The notes under the pieces were generated by a model. That model saw only the letters and a program-made list of their open reading frames with translations. It was not told where the DNA came from and did not search any database. Of a stretch of DNA of 64,000 nucleotides, positions 8,326 through 17,179 are shown piece by piece. Position numbers and translations under genes: made by a program. Source of the stretch: Clostridia bacterium (GTDB lineage: Bacteria > Bacillota_A > Clostridia > TANB77 > CAG-508). The stretch lies in the NCBI GenBank assembly GCA_017475185.1, contig JAFVGB010000002.1, positions 124,001 through 188,000 of the forward strand, given 5' to 3'. Position 1 is the stretch's first letter; every line of letters starts with the position of its first letter.

Positions 8326-8351
8326 TGCAATTAACTTTATAGAAGTATACT

Positions 8352-9761
8352 ATGAAAAATAACTCTTTCAGATCTGAGTTTTTATCAGATATTAATACAA
8401 AAAGTACTATATCTGAAGCTACATTACCTGATTATAGTGGTGATGACGAATATGGTATTGAAGATCAAATTCGATTAATAAAAGCTAATCCAGATATATT
8501 AGCTAAAATGAAAAACGCTGATAAAGAAACATTAGAATATGTTTTACAAAAATGGAATACATTTTCTAATAATGATAAACAAGCTATTTTACGATCAGAA
8601 TATCGCCAAAAACTTAAAGATATTTTAGACGATAAAAAACAAAAACAAGAAAAAGCTCAAGAATTAATTAATAATTGGGAAAGTTTATCTTCTGAAGAAA
8701 AATTAAAAGCTTTTCATGAATATGGTCCAAAATTTATGAAAACTATTAATAATTTATATCCATCGAAGAAAACTCAATCTGAAAATCCTAAAGAAACACA
8801 AAAAGAACCAGTTTCATTTTATAACAAAACTCCAATATCTAAAGAAAAACAAATAGAAATATTAGATAAAAATCCTTTAGATATTATTTATATGGAAAAT
8901 CCTTACAAAGAAACAATAAGTTATTTTCAAACATTAGCCGATAAACGTGATTTAGGATTAAATACTATTTATAATCCAATAATTAAATATTATTTACATG
9001 TTAATCCTAATACCATTGATAGAAACAATTATCATAAATTTACAAATGATGAATTTAAACAGGCTTATAATCAAGTTGAATTTAAGCAGTTTGATAATGT
9101 TTCAGATCAGTATTCATTGAAAAATTTGGGTAGAAAACAAGCTGAACAAATTATTAGAGCTAATCCAGAAGATATTACAAAGTTTACAGATGCTGATGAA
9201 AATTTAAAACTTTTGGCTATTAAACGAAATCCATTAGTAATTGAAGATCTTTATAAAAATAAAATGCCTATTTCAAAAACTTCTATGAAACAGGCTATAG
9301 ATGGAAGTTTAAATGTTTTAAAAATATTAAAGAATAATAACATTAAACTTCCAAATGATCTTGCAAAATATTGTATTGATAAATGTCCACAATCTATTGT
9401 AATTTTAGTAAATCCTTCAGAAGAATTAAAAAATTATGCAGTATCTAAAAGACCAACATTAGCTAATAAATTAGATTTGAAGGATAAACCAGGTGATATT
9501 ACTACAGATTATCAATTTATTTCAAAAGCAAATAAAGAAAGATTAGAAAATGAAGATGATGAAATTATAAAAAATTTATTAACAAATGACGATAGTGAAG
9601 TAGAATATGATCCAGAAGATAAAAATTTTGATTCTGAAAAGTTTTTATCCGATAAAAACAATGAAGGTACAAAAGCTATGCTTGATTATATAAAAGCTCT
9701 TCATAATGAATCACTATCTAATTATCTAAATAGAATGAAAAAAACATTGTTATCTGAATAA
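8352..9761 (+). CDS. Unknown helical protein with short repeats
   Basis: A 469-residue, highly charged helical protein. The segment around residues 265-375 has repeated units of the kind 'LKLLAIKRNPLVIEDL' and 'LAKYCIDKCPQSIVIL', which resemble DUF4116-like helical repeats. Residues 95-150 are a probable coiled coil rich in Lys, Glu and Gln. No enzyme motif is visible. It is translated just before the 1025-residue gene, 11 nt away. The pair could be internal virion or scaffold proteins, but no residue evidence settles this. Confidence 0.55.
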   Translation: MKNNSFRSEFLSDINTKSTISEATLPDYSGDDEYGIEDQIRLIKANPDILAKMKNADKETLEYVLQKWNTFSNNDKQAILRSEYRQKLKDILDDKKQKQEKAQELINNWESLSSEEKLKAFHEYGPKFMKTINNLYPSKKTQSENPKETQKEPVSFYNKTPISKEKQIEILDKNPLDIIYMENPYKETISYFQTLADKRDLGLNTIYNPIIKYYLHVNPNTIDRNNYHKFTNDEFKQAYNQVEFKQFDNVSDQYSLKNLGRKQAEQIIRANPEDITKFTDADENLKLLAIKRNPLVIEDLYKNKMPISKTSMKQAIDGSLNVLKILKNNNIKLPNDLAKYCIDKCPQSIVILVNPSEELKNYAVSKRPTLANKLDLKDKPGDITTDYQFISKANKERLENEDDEIIKNLLTNDDSEVEYDPEDKNFDSEKFLSDKNNEGTKAMLDYIKALHNESLSNYLNRMKKTLLSE

Positions 9762-9772
9762 AGGAAATAAAA

Positions 9773-12700
9773 ATGAGTTATATTTATACATTAAAATCAA
9801 AATACTTAAATGCTTTGAATGATGTTATTAAAAAAATTACTATTACAGAAAATGCAAAAGTAATTAAAAATCCTTTATTAGAAGCAGATAATAATTTTAC
9901 ATCTATTGTTAAATCAGAAAATCAATTCGATCCAAGTAAAATAAATTCAAATGTTTTAGCAGATGAAACAGAAGATCAAGAAGATGAAAAAAAGCTTGAA
10001 AAGAAAAATAAACTTAAAACTATGGTCTTGAATAAAATCAAACAATCATTAGAAATTTCTGATGATTTACAAGCCATGTTAAAAGAAATTGATGATATAA
10101 ACAAAGATACTCAATTAAATGAATGGATTTTAAATGAAAAAGGTAATACTGCAGAATTAAAAAACAAAAATGCTGCTATTTTTAAACAAAATAATCAATT
10201 GTGTTTATCTCATAATGGCAAAATTGAAATTTTTCATTCTGTACCAGAATTACATGAATGGTTAAGAAAGAATAATTATCCATTACCAAAAAATATTAAA
10301 TTACATGAATCTGTAGCATTAAAAGAAGACGAAGATTTTAAATCCCAATTAGCACAATGGAATTTAAAAAATGGTGATACTTTAAATAAAAAAGATGATG
10401 ATTTAGAAGATAAAATAGATACTCAAGATAAAGAAGATGATGAAAATAAATTAATTTTACCAAATGAAATAGAAACAAAACTTTTAACTACAGATGAAGA
10501 ATTTGAAGAAGAATATGCTAGATTATCTAAAATTTATGGTCCAGCATATGCTATGATTTTATTAATGCATGAACAATGTATAGATTTACCTTACTTAGAA
10601 GGTGATGATGAAGATATAACAAGAACTTTACCTACACTAAAACAAATTATGCCTTATAAAAAAGCAAATTATGGCGAAAAAGGTAATATTTTAGATGGAA
10701 TTGGACAGCGTGTAGGAAATGATATTGTAGATCATAATAATAACTTACTTGGTAAAATTGATAAAAATCACAGTTTATCTGATATTGTTAAAGCTATTAA
10801 AATGTCTGATCAAAATGCTACAACAGCTGCTCGTAAAAAAACGCCTTTCGATGCTTTAAAAACTTATAATAGATTATATGGTAATGATGAAGAAATTGCT
10901 AAAAGAAATGAAAGAATGCCTAAAAGTTTAACAAAAACTTTAGATAATCACAATAGCAAAGTTATTGATATTCCAAATATTAAAGATATTACATATAATG
11001 TTGAACCAAGTGATAAAAAATTAGATTTAGATGATGATTTTTCTTGGGTTTTTGATGAAGATTGTGCAGTAACAACTTCAAGTATAGGTCCTGCTGTACA
11101 ATATACTGCAGATAAAGAATTAGATGAAGATACCTTAGTTGAAACAATTTTACAAGCAACTGGTCCAGATGGATCTTCTGACTATGTTTATGGTTCATTT
11201 GATAAAAAGAATGGCACAATACATTCAAGAGATATGAAATTTATCAATAAAAAAGATATTGTAGCTTATTATATGAAAGAATTACAATACTTAAATGATG
11301 GTCATAAAAACGGTACATTAACTCCAAGTGAACAAAAATTATTTAAAACAATTAGTACATCTGGAATGATGGATCGTACAAATCCAAATTCATTCATTAG
11401 TCAATTAGAAGATATTGCTAAAACAAATTATATGTCAGATACTGGTAATTACCAATATAGTGCTACAAATGCTCATATGGGTAAAGCTACTGGTGCTAAA
11501 TTTGATACTTTAGATGCTAATGGTAATCCTCATGTATGGGATTCTAGATTATCTTTATTACCAGATATTGCTAAGGGAAGATATAATATAACTAATGCTC
11601 AAGGTAATACCGTTTTAGATGTTAAACAAATTCAAAATAAAATGAATGAATTAAAAGATTATCTTGGTATTGAGCGTATTGATTTTAGATGGTTAAGTAT
11701 TCCTTCTTGTATTGATAGACGTGATAAAAAAGATATGGATTTATGGCTTAAAGGTAAATATTGGGTAAAACCAGAATTAGATGAAAATGGTAATCCGACC
11801 GGAAGAGTATTAAAAGCAGATATGACTGATCCAGATGCTTATAATTATGATGATTTATTCTATGAAAAAGATGAAAATGGTAATTTTGCTGTTGATCAAA
11901 AAGGAAAAAGAATAGTTAATCATGATTATGATGCTTATCTTACAAAATTCAAAGAAAAATTAGTACAAGAATGTTTTAAAAAATCTGTACAATATACAAA
12001 AATAGACAAATTATATAATGAGCTTTCTAGTAAAATAGAGAAAGAAATAATTAAATCTGTTGAAGAAGAAAAAGAACAAGAAAATAAATTAAATAAATTA
12101 TGGACTGGAGCTTATAAAAAAGCAAAAATTAAAGAAATATATGATGCTATTACAAATTTATATGCCTCTGGTTCTTCTTTAAGTCAAGATAAAAATATTC
12201 TTAAAAATCTTGGTGCTTTAATTTATGGAAAAGCTATTAAAGATAGTGATAAAAATTTATTAATTCAAAAATTAATGCAAAATCCTAATCTAACTCCAAA
12301 TGATTCAAATATATTAAATGGATTTTTATCTGTAATTGATGTTAAAGAAGAAGCTTCAGATATAGTTTATGATTTAGATTTACTTAAGCAAGATTTAATA
12401 AATTTTTCAAATGAAAAAAATGAAACAGCATACGATTTAGATTTACTAAAAAAAGATTTATCTAATAAACCTCAAACATTAACTGAAGATGAATCTCCTG
12501 AAGATTTTGCATCTGGTATTGATTTAAATTTATCTAGTGGTGATGCTGGAAATACAGCAGACACTGCTGATATGAATATTGACTCTGGTTCTGATATAAA
12601 TTTAGATTCAAACCCTGAAGGATCTGATTCTATGGATAATTTTGGAGATATAAATATTGGAAATGTTAGTGAATATGGACCAGATAATGGACAACAAGAA

Positions 12701-12850
12701 GAGCAACCACAAGTTCCGGCTGAACCACAAGAAGTTGAAAGAATCATCGATGTTTTAGAAGATCAAGATGGAAATATTCAAGTCAAAACTCAAAATGAAG
12801 ACACAAAGAAAGTAACTACAAAAAAGTTACATGAAATTGATGTTGTATAA
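9773..12850 (+). CDS. Large acidic protein, unknown
   Basis: A 1025-residue protein that I do not recognise. The N-terminal 30 residues form a basic amphipathic segment (YTLKSKYLNALNDVIKKIT). Long acidic Asp/Glu-rich linkers follow near residues 60-90 and 205-250. A more globular middle spans about 430-700. The C-terminal region (about 860-1000) is low-complexity and rich in Asp, Ser, Gly and Asn. Near residues 870-905 a tandem repeat reads YDLDLLKQDL then YDLDLLKKDL. The size and acidic linkers suggest a virion-associated or injected protein, which is inference. Confidence 0.55.
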   Translation: MSYIYTLKSKYLNALNDVIKKITITENAKVIKNPLLEADNNFTSIVKSENQFDPSKINSNVLADETEDQEDEKKLEKKNKLKTMVLNKIKQSLEISDDLQAMLKEIDDINKDTQLNEWILNEKGNTAELKNKNAAIFKQNNQLCLSHNGKIEIFHSVPELHEWLRKNNYPLPKNIKLHESVALKEDEDFKSQLAQWNLKNGDTLNKKDDDLEDKIDTQDKEDDENKLILPNEIETKLLTTDEEFEEEYARLSKIYGPAYAMILLMHEQCIDLPYLEGDDEDITRTLPTLKQIMPYKKANYGEKGNILDGIGQRVGNDIVDHNNNLLGKIDKNHSLSDIVKAIKMSDQNATTAARKKTPFDALKTYNRLYGNDEEIAKRNERMPKSLTKTLDNHNSKVIDIPNIKDITYNVEPSDKKLDLDDDFSWVFDEDCAVTTSSIGPAVQYTADKELDEDTLVETILQATGPDGSSDYVYGSFDKKNGTIHSRDMKFINKKDIVAYYMKELQYLNDGHKNGTLTPSEQKLFKTISTSGMMDRTNPNSFISQLEDIAKTNYMSDTGNYQYSATNAHMGKATGAKFDTLDANGNPHVWDSRLSLLPDIAKGRYNITNAQGNTVLDVKQIQNKMNELKDYLGIERIDFRWLSIPSCIDRRDKKDMDLWLKGKYWVKPELDENGNPTGRVLKADMTDPDAYNYDDLFYEKDENGNFAVDQKGKRIVNHDYDAYLTKFKEKLVQECFKKSVQYTKIDKLYNELSSKIEKEIIKSVEEEKEQENKLNKLWTGAYKKAKIKEIYDAITNLYASGSSLSQDKNILKNLGALIYGKAIKDSDKNLLIQKLMQNPNLTPNDSNILNGFLSVIDVKEEASDIVYDLDLLKQDLINFSNEKNETAYDLDLLKKDLSNKPQTLTEDESPEDFASGIDLNLSSGDAGNTADTADMNIDSGSDINLDSNPEGSDSMDNFGDINIGNVSEYGPDNGQQEEQPQVPAEPQEVERIIDVLEDQDGNIQVKTQNEDTKKVTTKKLHEIDVV

Positions 12851-13134
12851 GTTTACAAAAAGAAAACAAGAAAGAAAGTGGCATAAAGAAATAAAAAAAA
12901 TAAAAATTTTTAAATTTAAATATTTATATTATATATTTTATTTTTTAATTAATTATATTTATTTATATTTTAATTTATATATTAATTTTATTTTATTATA
13001 TATAATATATTTTTTAAATTATTATACGCGTGTACATGCACATATGCGCGTATATATTTTTTAACTCTATACAAAAAATTATAAAAAAATTTTTTAAAAA
13101 AGTATTCTAGTATAAAAAATAAGGAGATTTTTTT
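12851..13134 (+). other. Non-coding AT-rich region with an alternating pyrimidine-purine tract
   Basis: A 284-nt gap between convergently oriented units on the same strand. From about 12890 to 13020 it is almost pure A and T. Bases 13023-13057 then form an unbroken alternation of pyrimidine and purine with two CGCG cores. Within that tract, ATACGCG (13024-13030) and CGCGTAT (13047-13053) are perfect inverted arms of an imperfect 30-nt palindrome. A T-run follows at 13057-13062. It could be a replication origin, a Z-DNA-prone regulator or a terminator. I see no credible gene in it. Confidence 0.6.
13101..13120 (+). promoter_or_regulatory. TTCTA-type promoter box
   Basis: AGTATTCTAGTATAAAAAAT lies 31 nt upstream of the ATG at 13135. 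It is followed at once by the ribosome binding site AAGGAG, so the leader would be very short. Confidence 0.5.
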
Positions 13135-13665
13135 ATGAAAATAATTGGTGATCCAAAACTTTCAGATAAATTTTATATAATCAAATCAGATAAAAGTATA
13201 GAATGGGTACCTTCATTAGAAACGGCTAAATCTTATGTAGACGATAAAAATAATCGTAATTGGTTTGGTAAAGATATTTATTGTACAAATGAAAAAATTT
13301 ATAAAGGTTATAATGGAAAAAATTATTTAAAAATTGATCTTCCTGAAAAACCTAAAAAAATTATAAAAAATGAAAATTTTAAACTTTTACAAACTCAAAT
13401 ATATGAATATTTACCAAAAATCTTAAATGATTTAGTAAAACAAGAAAATTTTTCATCTTTATTAGAAATTTTATCTTGGTCAAATTCAAAAGTATTAAAA
13501 TTTAAACAATTAGCTAAAAAATTTTTAACATATAGAGATTCAATTTATCTATATGCTGATACTTTTTTAAAAAATTATGAAGAAAAAAATGAAAATATGG
13601 ATGAATTACAAGATATTCAAACAACATATCAAGAATTTTTAAAAGATTTTCCAAAATTTGAGTAA
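13135..13665 (+). CDS. Unknown protein with a tail-assembly-like C-terminal domain
   Basis: A 176-residue protein. The C-terminal half has the pattern S.NSKV.KFK..AK.FL.YRDSIYLYA, then EFLKDFPKF at the end. It resembles a small domain found at the end of several phage tail-fibre-associated proteins ('KF..EA.AF..WRD.V..YA ... EFL..LP.F'). The N-terminal half is unrecognised. It opens the operon that continues into the recombination genes. Its role there is unclear. Confidence 0.5.
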   Translation: MKIIGDPKLSDKFYIIKSDKSIEWVPSLETAKSYVDDKNNRNWFGKDIYCTNEKIYKGYNGKNYLKIDLPEKPKKIIKNENFKLLQTQIYEYLPKILNDLVKQENFSSLLEILSWSNSKVLKFKQLAKKFLTYRDSIYLYADTFLKNYEEKNENMDELQDIQTTYQEFLKDFPKFE

Positions 13666-13671
13666 AACTTA

Positions 13672-14562
13672 ATGAAAAAATCTATTCGTGTACATATAAT
13701 ACCAACTTATAAATCAAATCAAAATGATATTTATGATTTTTTTAATCAATTTTATAAAAATGATGAAATATTAGATTTAGTTTGGTTAAATAATACTTTA
13801 GATGAATTAGATAAAAAGTTTATAATATCAAAATATGAAATAGAAGGAGGAGAAATTTCATTATTATCTGACTTTTATTTTGAATTACTTTATAATCTTC
13901 TTAAAATACATTGTAAAAAAATCATAACTACAACAAATTTTATAAATTTTAATAAAGGTATTATAAATCTTTCAGATATTATAAATGTTATCTATAATTT
14001 TAATCTTCATGATACATTAAACCAACAAATCTTTAAAAATATTAAAGCTGCAATAGCTTCTAATAAAATTATCAATATAAAAACTGTAGATATTTCATTA
14101 AAAAATGATGAAATTAAAAATATTAATATTTTAAATAACTTAAATATCAAATCATGGGAAATAATTCCATATTTTAATTCAAAAGATTATACAATTTTTG
14201 AAGAAATTATAAAAAAATATTTAAAATATACTAAATTAATGAAATTTGCTTTTCAAAATGAATTACAATTAAAAAATATATTAAATTTAAATAATTTTGA
14301 AACTTTTGATGTTTATTTATTACCAGAAAATAAATTTGGACTAAAAATTTTTGAAAATGATCAATTAAATTTAGAAAAATTTGATAATATAGATACTTTA
14401 TTAGAAAAATTGTTAGAAATGGAAATTTTACATGATAATTATTGTAAAAAATGTACTTCTAAATTAAAGTGTATGTCAAATTACTTTTTTAATCATACAT
14501 ATAAAGGAAAATCTTGTAGTGGATTTAAAAATCTAATTAAAGATTTTGAAAATAAGGAGTAA
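13672..14562 (+). CDS. Degenerate radical-SAM-fold protein with C-terminal cysteine cluster
   Basis: A 296-residue protein. The layout is that of small phage radical SAM/SPASM-like proteins. There is an N-terminal strand IRVHIIPTYK, then a GGE motif in YEIEGGEISLLSDFYF near residues 56-71, then a following TTNFINF strand. The C-terminal cluster has the form YCKKC, LKCM and KSCSGF (four Cys). At the place where CxxxCxxC should bind the catalytic 4Fe-4S cluster, the residues are Ser, Asp and Asp with exactly the same spacing (SNQNDIYD). The usual GGEP is GGEI. It should therefore lack SAM chemistry while keeping an auxiliary metal site. The fold call is inferred from motif order. Confidence 0.5.
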   Translation: MKKSIRVHIIPTYKSNQNDIYDFFNQFYKNDEILDLVWLNNTLDELDKKFIISKYEIEGGEISLLSDFYFELLYNLLKIHCKKIITTTNFINFNKGIINLSDIINVIYNFNLHDTLNQQIFKNIKAAIASNKIINIKTVDISLKNDEIKNINILNNLNIKSWEIIPYFNSKDYTIFEEIIKKYLKYTKLMKFAFQNELQLKNILNLNNFETFDVYLLPENKFGLKIFENDQLNLEKFDNIDTLLEKLLEMEILHDNYCKKCTSKLKCMSNYFFNHTYKGKSCSGFKNLIKDFENKE

Positions 14563-14566
14563 TTTT

Positions 14567-15130
14567 ATGAATTTAATGTATCCTTTTATAAGCAATACTA
14601 AAATAAAAGTTAAAGATGCTAAAATTGTACAAAAATTTAATAATTTATGTGAAATTTGGAAAAATGAAAAAATAAGTATTTCTGATGAATTTATAAAAAT
14701 TGGTACAACTCCATATTATCTTAATGTATTACCAATGATTAAGAAAAATAGAGATGTTTTACAAAAACCAACTGAAATATGTGAGATAAGAATAAATTGG
14801 AAAAAAGAATCTTTTGCCGGATTGTCTACAGATGAAATTTTAAAAAAATTAAAAAAACAATATGGTTGGACAGTTACTATTGTTGATGCAGATCACAAAA
14901 GAAATAAATTTAAAAATAAAAATATAGTTTGGGTTATTTTTGATTCTTTAGAAGAAGCTAGTAGAAATATGAATTTGTTTAATTCTATGTTTATAACTGC
15001 TATGGAATTAGATTGTATAGATGAATATAAAAAATTTAAACAAAGTCCAGATAAAAGACCTTTAACTTTTGATAAACTTTGTAATACAGCTTATGAACTA
15101 TACGATCAGATAGATAAAGGAATATTATAA
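14567..15130 (+). CDS. Unknown protein
   Basis: A 187-residue protein with no recognised family. The ATG at 14567 is chosen because AAGGAG stands 7 nt before it; an in-frame TTG at 14546 is a poorer start. The sequence is mixed alpha-beta, with an INWKKESFAGLSTDEILKKL segment and a C-terminal helical part. It overlaps the next small gene by one base and belongs to the gp46-gp47 operon. A role in recombination or nuclease control is possible but unsupported by residues. Confidence 0.55.
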   Translation: MNLMYPFISNTKIKVKDAKIVQKFNNLCEIWKNEKISISDEFIKIGTTPYYLNVLPMIKKNRDVLQKPTEICEIRINWKKESFAGLSTDEILKKLKKQYGWTVTIVDADHKRNKFKNKNIVWVIFDSLEEASRNMNLFNSMFITAMELDCIDEYKKFKQSPDKRPLTFDKLCNTAYELYDQIDKGIL

Positions 15131-15300
15131 TGAATAATGGTGAATTAAAAATTACTGTATCTGGAATGGATTTAAATGCGGCTAAAGAATTAAGTAATAT
15201 TATATTACAATGTTTAGAAAGAGATTATCTTTTTCGAACGCAATTTGCAAATTGGAAAATAGCTGTTGATGAAAAATTAGAAGATTTAAATAATGAGTAA
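15130..15300 (+). CDS. Small protein, unknown (56 aa)
   Basis: An ATG at 15130 overlaps the previous stop (TAATG) and the frame runs to TAA at 15298-15300. The product begins MNNGELKITVSGMDLNAAKE and ends KLEDLNNE. It is coupled to both neighbours: the gp46-like gene starts inside it at 15293. Tight coupling at both ends and a protein-like helical sequence support a real gene. Function is not known. Confidence 0.5.
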   Translation: MNNGELKITVSGMDLNAAKELSNIILQCLERDYLFRTQFANWKIAVDEKLEDLNNE

Positions 15301-17158
15301 ATTTAAAATAACAAAAATTGAAATTGAAAACTTTAGAAGTATACAATCTAAAGTTATTTTAAATATTAAACCAGGTTTATTTAGTATTGTTGGTGTAAAT
15401 AATGATGAACCTTCATCAACAAATGGATGTGGTAAAAGTACTATTGTTTCTGCTTTATATTGGTGTTTAACAGGTAATACATTAACAAATGAAATCTTAG
15501 CAGATGAAGTTATAAATAATAAAATAGGTAAAAACTGTAAAGTAGTTTTATATATTGATTCTGATCAAGGTGAAATTAAAATCACAAGATGTCGTAAAGA
15601 TGATCAATTAGGAAATAATCTTTTACTTGAAATAGGAGGAGAAGATTTATCTTGTCATAAAATTGCAGATACACAAGATAGATTAAACAAGTTAATAAAA
15701 ATTCCTTTTGATTTATTACATAGTACAATTATGATGACTTGTGATATTAAATCTGCTTTTTCACAGTTAACTCCTCAACAACGTATTCAAACACTTGAAA
15801 GCATACGTGATTATTCTATTTGGGATAAAATAAGAGATGAAGCAAATAAAGATATAAAAGATTATAATTCTCAAATTCAAGAAGATAAGTTAAAGTTAAG
15901 TAGTTTAACTGGAAGTATAAACACATATAAAGAATTAAGAGAAAAAACTTATCTTGAACTAAAAAATTTACAAGAAAACTATAATGAAGAAGAATTAACT
16001 AATAAAATAAATGAATTAACTCTTCAAAGAGAAAATACAGAAAAAGAAATCAATAAAATATCAGAAAAAATAAAAGAATTAGAAAATAAAACTTTTCAAG
16101 ATACATCTTTACTTAAAGAAGAATTAGATAAAATAGTTGATGAAGCAAATAATTTAAAATTAAAACAACAAGAGTTAGAATCTAATAATAAAATAACACA
16201 AAAAGATATAGATATAATTGATAAATGGTTTATTAATGATAAATGTCCTACATGTGGTAGATTATTAGAAAGAACAGAAAAAGAAATTAAACAAAAACAA
16301 TTAGATAAAAATAATTTAGTTGACTCCATTAATAAAAATAAAAAAGAAATAGAAAATTATACTATTTTAATTACAAGTAAAAGAAAAGAATGGTCAGATA
16401 AAAATACTCAATTACAACAATTTGATAAAGATAAAATAGAAAATACAAATACTATTAAAAATTTATCAAAAGAAAGTTCTGATTATACAATCAATCTAAA
16501 TACTTTTATAAGAGAATTAAACAAACTCGTATTAATTAAAGAAAATCATATTAATGATATAAATAAAATTAATAATTCTTTAAATGAATATGAGAATAAG
16601 GTTAGTACACTTAAAAAAGATATTGAATTGATTCAGGACAGAATTGAAAAACTTGAAAAAAAGCGTCAATTATCTGATTATTATTACAAGTTATTGGGTA
16701 GTAAAGGTGAATTAAGACCTTACTTATTAAATAAAGATATTATGTATCTGAATAAATGTATGCAGAAATATATATCTAGATTTTTTACAAATACCACAGT
16801 AGAATTAAAATTAAATGGAGCATCTATAGATATCAATATTGATAGTAATGGAGTCAAAAAGTTAGTTTCTAGTTTATCGGGTGGTGAAAAGAAAAGATTA
16901 GATTTATCTATACAATTAGGTTTATATGATTTAGTACAATCGACTTCACAAATAGGATTTAATACCATTTGGTTAGATGAAATTGAACAATGTTTAGACG
17001 ATTTAGGTGTCGAACAACTTATAGAAGTAATTGAAGATAAATCACAGGATGTAGAATCTGTATACTGGATTTCTAATAATAGTGCAGTTAAACAAGAAAT
17101 TCCTAATAAAATAGTTTGTACTAAAAGTTTAGGAAAAACACAAATATCAGAGATCTAA
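15293..17158 (+). CDS. SbcC/Rad50-type recombination ATPase (T4 gp46-like)
   Basis: A 621-residue SMC-like ATPase. Walker A NGCGKST is at residues 44-50. Coiled coils flank a zinc hook CPTC at 318-321. The ABC signature SLSGGEKKRLDLS comes near residue 525 and Walker B NTIWLDEIEQ near 559. With the nuclease encoded next to it, this forms the gp46-gp47 (SbcCD/Mre11-Rad50) complex that resects DNA ends for recombination-dependent replication. The coiled-coil arms are short compared with bacterial SbcC, as in T4. It overlaps the 56-residue gene by 8 nt. Confidence 0.93.
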   Translation: MSKFKITKIEIENFRSIQSKVILNIKPGLFSIVGVNNDEPSSTNGCGKSTIVSALYWCLTGNTLTNEILADEVINNKIGKNCKVVLYIDSDQGEIKITRCRKDDQLGNNLLLEIGGEDLSCHKIADTQDRLNKLIKIPFDLLHSTIMMTCDIKSAFSQLTPQQRIQTLESIRDYSIWDKIRDEANKDIKDYNSQIQEDKLKLSSLTGSINTYKELREKTYLELKNLQENYNEEELTNKINELTLQRENTEKEINKISEKIKELENKTFQDTSLLKEELDKIVDEANNLKLKQQELESNNKITQKDIDIIDKWFINDKCPTCGRLLERTEKEIKQKQLDKNNLVDSINKNKKEIENYTILITSKRKEWSDKNTQLQQFDKDKIENTNTIKNLSKESSDYTINLNTFIRELNKLVLIKENHINDINKINNSLNEYENKVSTLKKDIELIQDRIEKLEKKRQLSDYYYKLLGSKGELRPYLLNKDIMYLNKCMQKYISRFFTNTTVELKLNGASIDINIDSNGVKKLVSSLSGGEKKRLDLSIQLGLYDLVQSTSQIGFNTIWLDEIEQCLDDLGVEQLIEVIEDKSQDVESVYWISNNSAVKQEIPNKIVCTKSLGKTQISEI

Positions 17159-17179
17159 AGAGAGGGCTAATTTATAAAC

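Noticed and set aside
12831..13064. Open frame of 77 codons, overlapping the end of the 1025-residue gene and crossing the AT-rich gap
   Set aside because: It is made of Ile, Tyr, Phe, Lys and Leu runs, the product of translating A/T repeats. It has no ribosome binding site and includes the alternating tract as codons.
14546..14566. A TTG start for the 187-residue protein
   Set aside because: The AAGGAG sequence lies downstream of it and 7 nt before the ATG at 14567.
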